Part shown: piece after piece, positions 16,905-26,787 of the stretch
Layout of the letters: every line of letters starts with the position of its first letter
How positions within the stretch are numbered: position 1 is the stretch's first letter
From: Helcobacillus massiliensis
Lineage (GTDB): Bacteria > Actinomycetota > Actinomycetes > Actinomycetales > Dermabacteraceae
Assembly (NCBI RefSeq): GCF_014191425.1
Contig: NZ_JACHWP010000005.1
Coordinates: 34,039 to 98,038, forward strand
Length of the DNA stretch: 64,000 nt
Reading direction: 5' to 3'
Position numbers and translations under genes: made by a program
Notes under the pieces: generated by a model
Databases searched by the model: none
Seen by the model: only the letters and a program-made list of their open reading frames with translations
Told to the model about the DNA's origin: nothing

Positions 16905-18257
16905 ATGCTGAAGCGGCTGATCCTGCCGATCTATCTGCCCCTGTTCCTCGAATATGCGGGCGTGTCCGCCTACCTGCCGCTGCTGCCGCTGATCGCGGTG
17001 CGCCTGGGCTTCAGCGTCCCCGAAGCGGCCGCCCTGGGCCTCATCCAGGGGCTGTGCGCGGTGCTGCTGCCGATCCCGCTGGCGCGGCTGCTGGCGGCGA
17101 TGGGGGAGCGGAGGGCGCTGCTCGCGAGCGGGGCGCTGCAGGGGGCGACCTCGCTCGGCCTCGGGGTTGTGGTGCATCGCGCGCTGGCGGCCGGTGGGGC
17201 CGACGGGGCAGGGCCCGCGGATCGCCTCGCCCTCATCGCGGGCCTGCTGGTGATCAACATGGGGCTCGTGCTGTGGCATGTGGGCCGACAGGCGTATCTC
17301 GCGGATGCGCTGCCGGAGTCGATCCGTGCGCGCGGCCTCACCACCCTCGGCGGGGCGCTGCGGATGGGGCAGGTGGTGGGCCCGTTCATCGGGGCGGCGG
17401 TCATCGCCGCCGGCAGCACCGCCGGGGTGTTCTTCCTGCACACGGGCCTGATGGTGCTCGCGACGGTGCTGGTGGCGCTCACCCTGCTGCCGCTCGATGA
17501 TCCCCCACCCGGGCCCGCCTCAGCCGATGCAGCGTCCGCGGATGCCGCTGCACCTGACAGTGCGACGCCCGATGCAGCCGCACCCGGGACCGCGGCACCC
17601 GATGCTGCTGCGCCTGCTCCGCTGCGCCGCCCGACCCCACCGCTCAGCCACCGCGACGCCGCACGCCGACGCATCGCCGTCGCCGCCGGCATCCTGCCGG
17701 TGTCGATGAGCCGCTCCAACCGCATGATCATCATCCCGCTGGTCGCGCTCAGCCTCGGCCTCGGCGAGGACCATGTCGCGATCGTGGTCGGCATCGCCGC
17801 GGTGGTGGAGATCGCGCTGTTCTATCCCGCCGGACTCCTCATGGACCGCTTCGGGCGCGCCGCCGTCGCGGTCCCCTGCAGCCTCGGCCTCGCCGCCGGG
17901 ATGGCACTGATGGCCCCGCTCGCGCTCGGCGGCCACGCCACCACCCCGCAGCCGTGGGCCCTGCCGGCCCTGCTGGCAGCGGCGACCGTGATGTCGCTCG
18001 GCAACGGCCTCGGCTCCGGCATCCAGGTCACCCTCGGCGTGGACCTCGCCCGCCCCCAGTACCGGGTGCGGGACCTCGGGCGCTGGAACTCCCTGGTCGG
18101 GGTGGGGCAGCTCGCCGGCCCCGGCCTCGTCACCGCCGTCACCGTGGTGGCGCCCGTCGGCGTCGCGGCGGGCACGATGGCGGTGCTGTGCGGCGCCGGC
18201 GGGGCATGGCTCGCCCGCATCCTGCCGCGCGTCACCCCCGCCCCCAGCCGCCGGTGA
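16905..18257 (+). CDS. MFS transporter with Ala/Pro/Asp repeat in the central loop
   Basis: 450 residues, about 12 membrane helices in two halves. MFS signatures include the loop 2-3 segment LARLLAAMGERRALL and the matching LLMDRFGRAAVAV in the second half. The central cytoplasmic loop (about residues 203-245) is a low-complexity Ala-Asp-Pro run built from repeats like AAPDAAAPG. Substrate unknown. GTG/ATG choice: ATG 16905 with GGAGGCGG upstream. No operon partner; the acyltransferase starts 58 bases later in the same direction. Confidence 0.8.
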   Translation: MLKRLILPIYLPLFLEYAGVSAYLPLLPLIAVRLGFSVPEAAALGLIQGLCAVLLPIPLARLLAAMGERRALLASGALQGATSLGLGVVVHRALAAGGADGAGPADRLALIAGLLVINMGLVLWHVGRQAYLADALPESIRARGLTTLGGALRMGQVVGPFIGAAVIAAGSTAGVFFLHTGLMVLATVLVALTLLPLDDPPPGPASADAASADAAAPDSATPDAAAPGTAAPDAAAPAPLRRPTPPLSHRDAARRRIAVAAGILPVSMSRSNRMIIIPLVALSLGLGEDHVAIVVGIAAVVEIALFYPAGLLMDRFGRAAVAVPCSLGLAAGMALMAPLALGGHATTPQPWALPALLAAATVMSLGNGLGSGIQVTLGVDLARPQYRVRDLGRWNSLVGVGQLAGPGLVTAVTVVAPVGVAAGTMAVLCGAGGAWLARILPRVTPAPSRR

Positions 18258-18315
18258 GGCGCCGGGGCGTAGGCTCCGTCGCTCACCCACGGACCCGACT
18301 CCAGCCGGAGGATCG

Positions 18316-19392
18316 ATGGCGAGAGCTGCCAGCGCCACCGCGCCCACCCGCGCCGCACGCCCGTACATTCCGTTCCTCGACGCCATGCGCGTCATCGCCA
18401 TCATCGCCGTCCTCGGCATCCACGCGATCGCCCCGGCGTACACGGCGGACACCGTCGACTGGCCCACAGCGCTGCTGCGCTCCGCGCTCGGCCCCGCGGT
18501 TCCGGTCTTCGTGATGATGTCCGGCGCGCTCAACCTCACCGAGGGGGCGCATCGCCGCGGCACCGCTGCGTTCCTCCGCACCCGCTTCCTGCGACTGCTG
18601 CCCGCCGCCCTCGCGTGGAGCGCGATGTACATGCTGGTGGTCCAGCCGCTGCTCTGGGGCACGGAGCTGACCGGGAAGGGCCTGATCCGGCAGGCGATCC
18701 GGGCGGACGCCGCCCCTCACCTGTACTTCCTGTGGGTCGTGCTGGGCCTCTCGCTGCTGTCCCCGGTGCTCGCCCCGTTCGTGGAGCGCAGCGCCGGCCA
18801 TGCCTATGCCCTCGCCGCGGCCGGTGTCGCCTGGACTCCACTGACGGCCGTCGCCGCCGGCCTCCTCGACCAGGCGGATGCCCCGATGGACCTGCTGCCC
18901 GGCAGCATCCTCACCTTCTTCCTGCCGTACGTCGGCTACTACGTGCTCGGGTACGCCCTCGTCACACATCCGCCGAGCCGCAGCATCGGGTGGGCGTGTG
19001 CGGCCGTGTTCCCGCTGCTGGTCGCGGTGTGCGCCTGGGAGATCCTGCACCCCGGTGAGGCGCCGCCGCTGCTCGATTCGGCGCTGGTGATGTCGTACTT
19101 CTCGCCGCTGCTGACCGCGATGAGCGTGGTGCTGTTCGTCGCGGCGGCCTCCCTCGGCATGTCCTGGCGGGTGGGGGACGGGGGCCGACGCCTCCTGCGG
19201 CCGCTCGCCAGCGCCTCCTTCGGCGTGTACCTGGTGCACATGGTGTTCGTGGCGGAGCTTCGCACCTGGTTCCCGGCGCTGGAGTCGGAGGCGCTGGGCC
19301 CGAACCTCGTGGTGTGGGCGCTCGCGGTGGTCCTGTCGTTCGCGCTGATGCTGGTGTGGATCCGCATCCCGGGGCTGCGCCGCTTCGTCTGA
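18316..19392 (+). CDS. Acyltransferase 3 family membrane protein
   Basis: 358 residues with about ten membrane helices. The family start is seen in YIPFLDAMRVIAIIAVLGIHA, where the helix-1 Arg and His are the expected catalytic or acyl-binding residues; VPVFVMMSGALNL near 63 and FGVYLVHMVFVAEL near 305 are further hallmarks. Such enzymes O-acylate sugars of surface polymers. The acceptor is unknown. RBS CGGAGG lies seven bases before the ATG. Confidence 0.82.
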   Translation: MARAASATAPTRAARPYIPFLDAMRVIAIIAVLGIHAIAPAYTADTVDWPTALLRSALGPAVPVFVMMSGALNLTEGAHRRGTAAFLRTRFLRLLPAALAWSAMYMLVVQPLLWGTELTGKGLIRQAIRADAAPHLYFLWVVLGLSLLSPVLAPFVERSAGHAYALAAAGVAWTPLTAVAAGLLDQADAPMDLLPGSILTFFLPYVGYYVLGYALVTHPPSRSIGWACAAVFPLLVAVCAWEILHPGEAPPLLDSALVMSYFSPLLTAMSVVLFVAAASLGMSWRVGDGGRRLLRPLASASFGVYLVHMVFVAELRTWFPALESEALGPNLVVWALAVVLSFALMLVWIRIPGLRRFV

Positions 19393-19471
19393 ACCGGGTG
19401 CGGCTCACCGCGTCGCCGACCTCCAGGTCATGACCTTCGGCGACAGCTTCAGCCTCGCCCTCGAGCAGCAC

Positions 19472-19508
19472 GAAGCCCCCGGCCAGCAACATGCTGGGCG
19501 GGGGCTTC
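19472..19508. terminator. Hairpin between acyltransferase and tRNA-Gly (bidirectional)
   Basis: GAAGCCCCCGGCCAGCA pairs with TGCTGGGCGGGGGCTTC (17 bp, one mismatch) around a 3-base loop. It lies between two convergent transcription units, 80 bases after the acyltransferase stop and 7 bases beyond the tRNA 3' end. Confidence 0.65.
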
Positions 19509-19514
19509 TCGTGG

Positions 19515-19585
19515 AGCGGATGACGGGAATCGAACCCGCACTATCAGTTTGGAAGACTGAGGCTCTACCATTGAGCTACATCCGC
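19515..19585 (-). tRNA. tRNA-Gly (anticodon TCC)
   Basis: A 71-base cloverleaf. Acceptor GCGGATG pairs with CATCCGC, discriminator U, D-arm GCTCAATGGTAGAGC, anticodon stem-loop TCAGTCTTCCAAACTGA, T-arm GCGGGTTCGATTCCCGT. CCA is not encoded. Confidence 0.95.
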
Positions 19586-19761
19586 GAAGGCTTCCGGACG
19601 AGGCCGTCGGCCGGTCTCCTATTCAATCACAGAACCCGTCGGCCGCCCAACCGTTCCGGCGTCCCAGAAGTGTGATCTGCCCGATGAGGCGGGTCACAAA
19701 GGTCAGCACAGACCCAGCGCCCTTTCAGCGGTGAGGATAGACTCGCTGGGGTCGTCTTTTT

Positions 19762-19838
19762 CGGGATGTAGCTCAGCTTGGTAGAGCGCGCGCTTTGGGA
19801 GCGTGAGGTCGCAGGTTCAAATCCTGTCATCCCGACCA
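19762..19838 (+). tRNA. tRNA-Pro (anticodon TGG)
   Basis: A 77-base cloverleaf including an encoded CCA. Acceptor CGGGATG pairs with CATCCCG, anticodon loop TTTGGGA, T-arm GCAGGTTCAAATCCTGT. It lies 130 bases before tig, an arrangement shared by many actinobacteria. Confidence 0.95.
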
Positions 19839-19967
19839 GCCGGCTCCGGCGCGGCAGAGCCACCGGAAGCGGCGCTGACAGCACGAGAGCTGCGCGGCCG
19901 GTGCCCCGACGCACTGGCCCTTCTCATTCTTTATCGTCGATCAGTCAACCAAGGGAGTGTCCCCCAC

Positions 19968-21413
19968 GTGAAGACCTCAGTCGAGAAGCTCGACGCAACC
20001 CGCGTCAAGCTCAACGTCGAAGTTCCGTTCGAAGAGCTGAAGCCCGCCATCGACCAGGCCGCGAAGAAGATCGCGAGCGAGGTGCAGATGCCCGGCTTCC
20101 GCAAGGGCAAGGTGCCGACGGCTCTCATCGAGCAGCGCTTCGGCAAGGCCGCCATCATCCAGGAGGCCGTCAACGACGCCCTGCCCGGCTTCTACTCGCA
20201 GGCCGCTGCCGAGGCTGAGATCAGCCCCGTCGGCCGCCCCGAGGTCGACGTCACCGAGGTCCCCGGCCTCGAGGGCGAGGAGGAGGGCAACCTCGTCTTC
20301 GTTGTGGAGCAGGACGTGCGCCCCGAGATCGAGCTGCCCGACTTCGCCTCCTACGAGGTCGAGATCGAGGAGCCGACGGTCGACGACGACGCCGTGCAGG
20401 TCCGCCTCGACGCCCTGCGTGAGCGCTTCGGCACCCTCAAGGGCGTGGACCGCCCCGCCAAGGACGGCGACTTCGTGTCCCTCGACATGGACGCGAAGAT
20501 CGACGACGAGCAGGTCGACACCGTGGAGGGCGTCTCCTACCAGATCGGTGAGGGCAACATGCTCGAGGGCCTCGACGAGGCTCTGACGGGCCTGTCCGCC
20601 GGCGAGACCACCACCTTCTCCTCCAAGCTGGCCGGCGGCGACCGCGCCGGTGAAGAGGCTCAGATCACCGTCACCGCCAAGAGCGTCAAGGAGCGCGAGC
20701 TCCCCGAGGCCGACGACGAGTTCGCCGAGCTCGCTTCCGAGTTCGACACCATCGACGACCTCAAGGACGACCTGAAGAAGCAGGCCGAGAAGGACGCCGA
20801 CGCCAACAAGGCCGGCCTCGCCCGCAACGCCCTGCTGGAGAAGCTCCTCGAGGACCTTGAGATCCCCGTGCCGGAGCAGCTCGTCAAGGACGAGATCACC
20901 GCTCACCTCGAGAACGAGGGCAAGGCCGAGGACGACCCGCACGGCGATGAGATCAAGGACGACACCGTCAAGGCCATCCAGGCCCAGTTCCTGCTCGACG
21001 CCATCCTCGCGGACAACGAGGTCGAGGTCGGCCAGGACGACCTGATGAACTACATGTCCGCCATGGCCGCCCAGTACGGCATGGACCCGAACACCTTCCT
21101 GCAGGCAGTGGCGCAGTCCGGCCAGATCGAGCAGATCTTCGGCGAGGTGCAGCGCTCCAAGGCCCTGGATGCGGTTCTCGCGAAGGTCACCGTGAAGGGC
21201 AAGGAGTCCGGCAAGGCCATCGACCTGGGTCTGGACGCCGCCGACTCCGAGAAGGCCGACGACGCCGAGGACAAGGACGAGAAGAAGCCCGCCAAGAAGG
21301 CACCGGCGAAGAAGTCCACCAAGTCCACCGCCAAGAAGGCGCCGGCGAAGAAGTCGACCACCGCGAAGAAGACCACCGCGAAGAAGGACGAGAAGTCCGA
21401 CGACGCGAAGTGA
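19968..21413 (+). CDS. tig: Trigger factor (ribosome-bound chaperone/prolyl isomerase) with Lys/Ala tail
   Basis: 481 residues. The ribosome-binding domain holds the signature GFRKGKVP at about 43-50. The FKBP-type PPIase domain follows (GDFVSLDMDAKIDDEQ, EGLDEALTGLSAGE), then the helical chaperone arms. Residues about 428-481 form an unusual tail of KKPAKKAPAKKS- and TTAKK-like repeats that resembles histone H1-like tails and makes the protein some 40 residues longer than usual. GTG start with AAGGGA about 11 bases upstream. Ends in a strong terminator at 21429-21470. Confidence 0.95.
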   Translation: MKTSVEKLDATRVKLNVEVPFEELKPAIDQAAKKIASEVQMPGFRKGKVPTALIEQRFGKAAIIQEAVNDALPGFYSQAAAEAEISPVGRPEVDVTEVPGLEGEEEGNLVFVVEQDVRPEIELPDFASYEVEIEEPTVDDDAVQVRLDALRERFGTLKGVDRPAKDGDFVSLDMDAKIDDEQVDTVEGVSYQIGEGNMLEGLDEALTGLSAGETTTFSSKLAGGDRAGEEAQITVTAKSVKERELPEADDEFAELASEFDTIDDLKDDLKKQAEKDADANKAGLARNALLEKLLEDLEIPVPEQLVKDEITAHLENEGKAEDDPHGDEIKDDTVKAIQAQFLLDAILADNEVEVGQDDLMNYMSAMAAQYGMDPNTFLQAVAQSGQIEQIFGEVQRSKALDAVLAKVTVKGKESGKAIDLGLDAADSEKADDAEDKDEKKPAKKAPAKKSTKSTAKKAPAKKSTTAKKTTAKKDEKSDDAK

Positions 21414-21428
21414 TCTGATCACTCGCCG

Positions 21429-21470
21429 AAGGGGCGGGCACCATCGGGCGACCGACGGTGCCCGCCCCTT
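21429..21470 (+). terminator. Intrinsic-type terminator after tig
   Basis: AAGGGGCGGGCACC pairs perfectly with GGTGCCCGCCCCTT (14 bp) around a 14-base loop, followed by CTCGTT. It starts 15 bases after the tig stop. Confidence 0.8.
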
Positions 21471-21481
21471 CTCGTTGCGCG

Positions 21482-21499
21482 AGTGCGCCCCTGGCGAAC
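21482..21499 (+). promoter_or_regulatory. ClgR-like operator upstream of clpP1
   Basis: AGTGCGCCCCTGGCGAAC contains CGCC-CCTG-GCG followed by AAC, one base away from the published ClgR core CGCY-NANR-GCG with its W-W-S flank. It sits about 37 bases upstream of a TAGTCT -10-like box (21528-21533), which is where ClgR activates clpP operons in actinobacteria. Confidence 0.5.
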
Positions 21500-21571
21500 A
21501 CGTCCAGGCAGCGGCCGGGCCCTCGCGTAGTCTGGAAACAACCATCGTCGAGCCCCTACAAGGAGTGCACT

Positions 21572-22189
<618 letters not shown>

Positions 22190-22215
22190 CCCGTCGAGAC
22201 TGAGGAGACCCTTCC

Positions 22216-22899
22216 ATGACCTTTGACCCCATGATGGCTTCCGGTTCGATGCCGTACGCGTCCGCCGGCCAGATGCCCAGCTCCCGCTACGTGCTGCCCA
22301 CCTACGAGGAGCGCACCCCTTACGGCTTCAAGCGCCAGGACCCGTACGCGAAGCTGTTCGAGGACCGCATCATCTTCCTCGGCGTGCAGGTGGACGACGC
22401 CTCCGCCGATGACGTGATGGCGCAGCTGCTCGTGCTGGAGTCGCAGGACCCGGACCGTGACATCACGCTGTACATCAACAGCCCCGGCGGTTCGTTCACG
22501 GCCCTGACCGCGATCTACGACACCATGCAGTACATCAAGCCGGACGTCACCACCGTGTGCCTCGGCCAGGCCGCATCCGCGGCCGCTGTGCTGCTCGCCG
22601 CCGGCGCCCCCGGCAAGCGCCTCGCACTGCCGAACGCCCGCATCCTGATCCACCAGCCCGCGATGGGCGGCCAGGGCGGCGGCCAGGCCTCGGACATCGA
22701 GATCCAGGCGAACGAGATCCTGCGTATGCGCACCTGGCTGGAGGACACGCTCGCCCACCACACGGGCCGCGACCGGGACCTCATCCACACGGACATCGAG
22801 CGCGACAAGATCCTGACCGCTCAGGCTGCGCTCGAGTACGGCCTGGTGGACCAGGTGCTGGAGCGCCGCACCGACGCGGCCGGCCAGATCCCCAACTGA
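22216..22899 (+). CDS. clpP: ATP-dependent Clp protease proteolytic subunit 2
   Basis: 227 residues. Triad: Ser121 in [14 protein letters not shown], His146 in LIHQP, Asp197 in IERDKIL. An N-terminal extension of about 35 residues (Met/Ser/Pro-rich, likely a cleaved propeptide) distinguishes it from the first subunit. RBS TGAGGAGA before the ATG. It ends the clpP operon, and a strong terminator follows at 22927-22965 before clpX. Confidence 0.95.
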   Translation: MTFDPMMASGSMPYASAGQMPSSRYVLPTYEERTPYGFKRQDPYAKLFEDRIIFLGVQVDDASADDVMAQLLVLESQDPDRDITLYINSPGGSFTALTAIYDTMQYIKPDVTTVCLGQAASAAAVLLAAGAPGKRLALPNARILIHQPAMGGQGGGQASDIEIQANEILRMRTWLEDTLAHHTGRDRDLIHTDIERDKILTAQAALEYGLVDQVLERRTDAAGQIPN

Positions 22900-22926
22900 T
22901 CCGGCCCGCTTCACTCTGATCCGGAC

Positions 22927-22965
22927 GCGCCGGGTCCCGCCCCACCGACGGGCGGGGCCCGGCGC
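22927..22965 (+). terminator. Terminator after the clpP pair
   Basis: GCGCCGGGTCCCGCCC pairs with GGGCGGGGCCCGGCGC (16 bp, one G-U type pair) around a 7-base loop, followed by TTCTGTTC. clpX therefore probably has its own promoter in the next 170 bases. Confidence 0.75.
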
Positions 22966-23135
22966 TTCTGTTCGCAGGGCACCTGTTCCGGGCGCGGGCG
23001 CGCGGCGGTGAGCTGCAGGTCACAGCGGGGTGTGCTGGTGGCGAACGGTGACGCGCCCCGCCTCCGAAATCCGGGAGCGGGCCGACGGCTTCGATAGGCT
23101 GAACGGACCACAGCGGCTTCGAAAGGGACTCCTCC

Positions 23136-24443
23136 ATGGCGCAGCTCGGCGACGATTCCGACGTTTTCTCCTGCTCCTTCTGCGGCAAGTCGCAGAAGCA
23201 GGTGGAACGCCTGATCTCCGGCCCTCACGTGTACATCTGCGAAGAGTGCATCGAACTGTGCAACGAGATCATCGCTGAGGAGACCCAGGCGGAGAAGGCG
23301 AAGGCCGAACCGGAGCAGGAGTTGCCCTCACCCCGCGAGATCTTCGACTTCCTCGAAACCCATATCATCGGCCAGGAAGAGGCCAAGCGCGCCCTGTCTG
23401 TGGCCGTCTACAACCACTACAAGCGCGTGCGCGCCCGCGATGAGGCAGCGCAGCACCCGTCGCCCCGCCGCGAGGACGAGTTCAGCGACGTCGACGTCGC
23501 CAAATCGAACGTGATGCTCGTGGGGCCCACCGGCTGCGGCAAGACCTACCTCGCGCAAACCCTCGCGAAGATGCTGAACGTGCCGTTCACCATGACCGAC
23601 GCCACCGCCCTCACCGAGGCCGGCTACGTGGGCGAGGACGTGGAGAACATCCTGCTGCAGCTGCTGCAGGCCGCGGACCATGACGTGAAGAAGGCGGAGC
23701 GCGGCATCATCTACATCGATGAGGTCGACAAGATCGGCCGCAAGGCGGAGAACCCGTCGATCACCCGTGACGTGTCCGGTGAGGGCGTGCAGCAGGCGCT
23801 GCTGAAGATCCTCGAAGGCACGGTGGCGGCGGTGCCGCCGCAGGGCGGCCGGAAGCACCCGCAGCAGGACTACATTCAGCTGGACACCACGAACATCCTG
23901 TTCATCGTGGCAGGTGCGTTCGCCGGCATCGAGGACATCGTTGCGAACCGCACCGGCAAGGGCGGCATCGGCTTCGGCTCCCAGCTGCCCAGCCGCATGG
24001 ACGAGAAGGAGCTGTACTCCAACGTGCAGCCGGAGGACCTGCTGAAGTTCGGGCTGATCCCCGAGTTCATCGGCCGCCTGCCCGTGCTCACCTCCGTGAA
24101 GAGCCTCGACAAGGACGCGCTGATCCGCATCCTGACGGAGCCGAAGAACGCGATGGTGAAGCAGTACCAGAAGATGTTCGCCTATGACGATGTGGAGCTG
24201 TCGTTCGAACCGGCGGCCCTGGATGCGATCGCGGACCGTGCCCTGCAGCGCGGCACCGGCGCCCGCGGGCTGCGCGCCATCATGGAGGAGACCCTTCAGC
24301 CGATCATGTTCGACATCCCCTCCCGCAGCGACATCGCGAAGGTCGTCATCACTGAGGGCGTGGTGACCAGCGGACGCGAGCCGATCATGCTGACGCAGAA
24401 GGAAGCGCAGAAGCAGCAGGAGTCGGTGCGCACCAGCGCCTGA
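23136..24443 (+). CDS. clpX: ClpX ATPase (unfoldase of ClpXP)
   Basis: 435 residues. The zinc-binding domain has Cys13, Cys16, Cys35 and Cys38 (SFCGK ... ICEEC). The AAA+ module has Walker [13 protein letters not shown] near 128, Walker [11 protein letters not shown] near 190, the pore loop GYVGEDVE, sensor/arginine elements ([14 protein letters not shown]) and the C-terminal [11 protein letters not shown] sensor 2. It delivers tagged proteins to the ClpP subunits encoded just upstream. The start is ATG at 23136 with GAAAGGGA upstream. Confidence 0.96.
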   Translation: MAQLGDDSDVFSCSFCGKSQKQVERLISGPHVYICEECIELCNEIIAEETQAEKAKAEPEQELPSPREIFDFLETHIIGQEEAKRALSVAVYNHYKRVRARDEAAQHPSPRREDEFSDVDVAKSNVMLVGPTGCGKTYLAQTLAKMLNVPFTMTDATALTEAGYVGEDVENILLQLLQAADHDVKKAERGIIYIDEVDKIGRKAENPSITRDVSGEGVQQALLKILEGTVAAVPPQGGRKHPQQDYIQLDTTNILFIVAGAFAGIEDIVANRTGKGGIGFGSQLPSRMDEKELYSNVQPEDLLKFGLIPEFIGRLPVLTSVKSLDKDALIRILTEPKNAMVKQYQKMFAYDDVELSFEPAALDAIADRALQRGTGARGLRAIMEETLQPIMFDIPSRSDIAKVVITEGVVTSGREPIMLTQKEAQKQQESVRTSA

Positions 24444-24554
24444 CGCTCACGCCCCGCGCATCAGCGTCCCGAGGCGGGACAGGCTGCGGCGGGGCGGATC
24501 CCGGCGGGGCAGGCCGCGGCGGCGGGGCGCACCCCCCACCGCCGGGCCGGATTC

Positions 24555-26183
24555 TCAGCCGAACACGACGCGCAGAATCCAGACGGCGACCGCGCCGATC
24601 AGCGCCGCCGCCGGCAGGGTCACCACCCACGCGAGCGCAATGGGCCGCATCAGCGACCAGTTCGCTGCCTTGTTCACCAGGCCCACACCCAGCACCGCAC
24701 CGATGAGGATGTGGGTGGAGCTCACCGGCAGACCCAGCGACGATGCACTCATTACGACCGCGGCAGCAGCGAGCTCCGCCGCGAAGCCGCTCGAGGGGTG
24801 CATGCGGGTCAGCCCGGAGCCGACGGTCGCGATCACCCGTCGGCCGATGAACCACAGACCCGCGATCAGACCGATGCCGAAGGTGATCATCACAGGTGTG
24901 GGGATGACCGCCTCCTCTCCGACGCGTCCGGTGCGCAGCACGTCCAGCACCGCGGCGAACGGACCGAGGGCGTTGGCGATGTCGTTGGAGCCGTGGGAGA
25001 ACGCGAAGGCGCTGGCGGTGAACACCTGCATCCAGGAGAACAGCAGGAAGGTGGTGCGGTCGAGGTCGTACTTCTTCATCGACTTCGCGAAGATGAACAC
25101 CGCCATCCACACGGTCGCGCCGACCATGCCGAGCATCAGCGCGGTCACCAGCGGTGACACGTTCAGCTCCAGGTTCTTCAGGCCCTTCACCAGCAGCATC
25201 GACCCGATGATCATCGAGCCGAAAGCGGCCAGCAGCGGCACCCATACCTCGATCGCGCGATGCGACTCGACGTCCTGCGCCTGCTTCTCGATGTCGTGGA
25301 GGTCGCGGTAGTAGGTGGACTCCAGCTCGTCCCGGTCGTAGTCGGCGGTCCGGACGGTGGCGGAGTCGCGCGCCATGGCGTTGGTGTACGCGATCTGCTG
25401 GATTTCGGAGAGGCGTTCGAAGGCGCTGCGTTCGCGGCGACGGTGCTCGATGCGCTTGAGCTTCAGCTCCCGCATCGCCGCGTCGGCCTCCTCGTTGTAG
25501 CGCAGGATGTGCCGTTTGATCAGGCCGAACAGGATGAACGCCACGATGCCGCCGAGCAGCGGTGACAGCACCCAGGAAATGACGATCTTCCAGATCTCGC
25601 TCCACTGCACCATGTCGAAGCCGCCCGAGCCGGTGGTGAAGCCGATGCACAGCGCGGCGCCGACGATGCCGCCGACGATCGAGTGGGTGGTCGAAACGGG
25701 CCACCCCATGCGGGTGGCGAAGAGCAGCCAGGCGGCGGCGCCCACCAGCGCGGACATCATGATGAACACGAAGTCCATGGGGGAGTGGGAGATGGTGTCG
25801 AGCTCCACGATGCCGCTCTTGACGGTGTCGGTGACCTCACCGCCGGCGATGATCGCACCGGACACCTCGAACACGGCGGCGACCAACAGTGCCTGCTTCA
25901 TCGACAGCGTGCCGGCGCCGACGGAGGTGCCGAAGGAGTTCGCGACGTCGTTGCCGCCGATGGTGAACGCCATGAACACGCCGAGGAGGACCACGAGGAT
26001 CAGCAGGACCACGGCGCTGGTGTCGCCGACGTAACCGAGGGTCCAGGGGATGAACGCGGCGAGCGCACCGATGAGGATGACACCGAAGGCGACGTGCCAG
26101 CGGGCGTCGCCGGGCGGCTTGGCTGTGGTCTCGCCGGCGCTGTCGTTCTCGGCAGCGGGGGACTGGCTGATGGAGGAGGACAT
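24555..26183 (-). CDS. PiT-family inorganic phosphate permease
   Basis: 542 residues, about 11-12 membrane helices, with the two PHO4-family signatures: [18 protein letters not shown] near 74 and the inverted second copy [15 protein letters not shown] near 395, each followed by a [12 protein letters not shown] or [15 protein letters not shown] segment. A charged cytoplasmic loop (about 220-300) separates the halves. It imports phosphate (often as a metal-phosphate complex) with a proton or cation. Control by SenX3-RegX3 would make sense; two TCAC half-sites 22 bases apart stand upstream near 26237-26262, but the middle unit is poor. Confidence 0.87.
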   Translation of the reverse strand: MSSSISQSPAAENDSAGETTAKPPGDARWHVAFGVILIGALAAFIPWTLGYVGDTSAVVLLILVVLLGVFMAFTIGGNDVANSFGTSVGAGTLSMKQALLVAAVFEVSGAIIAGGEVTDTVKSGIVELDTISHSPMDFVFIMMSALVGAAAWLLFATRMGWPVSTTHSIVGGIVGAALCIGFTTGSGGFDMVQWSEIWKIVISWVLSPLLGGIVAFILFGLIKRHILRYNEEADAAMRELKLKRIEHRRRERSAFERLSEIQQIAYTNAMARDSATVRTADYDRDELESTYYRDLHDIEKQAQDVESHRAIEVWVPLLAAFGSMIIGSMLLVKGLKNLELNVSPLVTALMLGMVGATVWMAVFIFAKSMKKYDLDRTTFLLFSWMQVFTASAFAFSHGSNDIANALGPFAAVLDVLRTGRVGEEAVIPTPVMITFGIGLIAGLWFIGRRVIATVGSGLTRMHPSSGFAAELAAAAVVMSASSLGLPVSSTHILIGAVLGVGLVNKAANWSLMRPIALAWVVTLPAAALIGAVAVWILRVVFG

Positions 26184-26347
26184 CGCCGATTCCTTCCGTG
26201 TGGGGGACGGTCCATCTGCACTCTGACCGGTCGGTGTGAACGGCTCACCACATCGAAGTGACAGCGAGGGAATCGATGCCCACTCCTCGCGCTTGCCGGT
26301 GATGAGACGGCCTGGGCAGGTGGGTCCCGCTCTGCGAGACTGGCCTG

Positions 26348-26689
26348 ATGAACGCGATGACCGACTCCGGCCCCGCCGCTGACGACGCCGCCCGCGCCCA
26401 GGAGCTGCTGCGTCGCCACCGCCAGACCATCGACAATGTGGACGCCGCGCTCGTGCACCTGCTCGCTGAGCGGTTCAAGTGCACGCAGGCGGTGGGCCGC
26501 CTGAAGGCGGAGAACGATCTGCCGCCGGCGGACCCCGCTCGGGAGGCCCGGCAGGTGGAGAGGCTGCGCGCCCTGGCCGACGAGTCCGGACTGGACCCCG
26601 TGTTCGCCGAGCGGTTCCTCCGGTTCATCGTGCGCGAAGTGATCCGCCACCACGAGCAGATCGCTGACGAAGAGCGCCCGTCCGCATAG
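26348..26689 (+). CDS. Chorismate mutase (AroQ type)
   Basis: 113 residues, monofunctional, all-helical. It rearranges chorismate to prephenate for phenylalanine and tyrosine synthesis. Visible family residues: [22 protein letters not shown], then [18 protein letters not shown] (the Lys and Arg contact the substrate) and [15 protein letters not shown] second in-frame ATG lies nine bases downstream of the chosen one. It is divergent from the phosphate permease. The MHS transporter starts about 100 bases later. Confidence 0.85.
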   Translation: MNAMTDSGPAADDAARAQELLRRHRQTIDNVDAALVHLLAERFKCTQAVGRLKAENDLPPADPAREARQVERLRALADESGLDPVFAERFLRFIVREVIRHHEQIADEERPSA

Positions 26690-26787
26690 CGGACTGCCGT
26701 CCCGGAATATGGCGCCTCCCGCCTAGTCTGATCACCTTTGCGTTCGGCTGACCGGTCGAACACCCGAGACGACCTGAGGGAGGGACC

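Noticed and set aside
19393..19471. Possible gene fragment between acyltransferase and tRNA-Gly
   Set aside because: Both strands give short protein-like frames (for example FVLLEGEAEAVAEGHDLEVGD on minus) but with no domain, start or stop that makes a gene. Perhaps a relic; not supportable.
24444..24554. Clustered GGCGGGGC repeats between clpX and the permease
   Set aside because: Looks like GC-rich spacer. A GTCCC-GAGGC-GGGAC hairpin at 24466-24480 is too weak to call a terminator.
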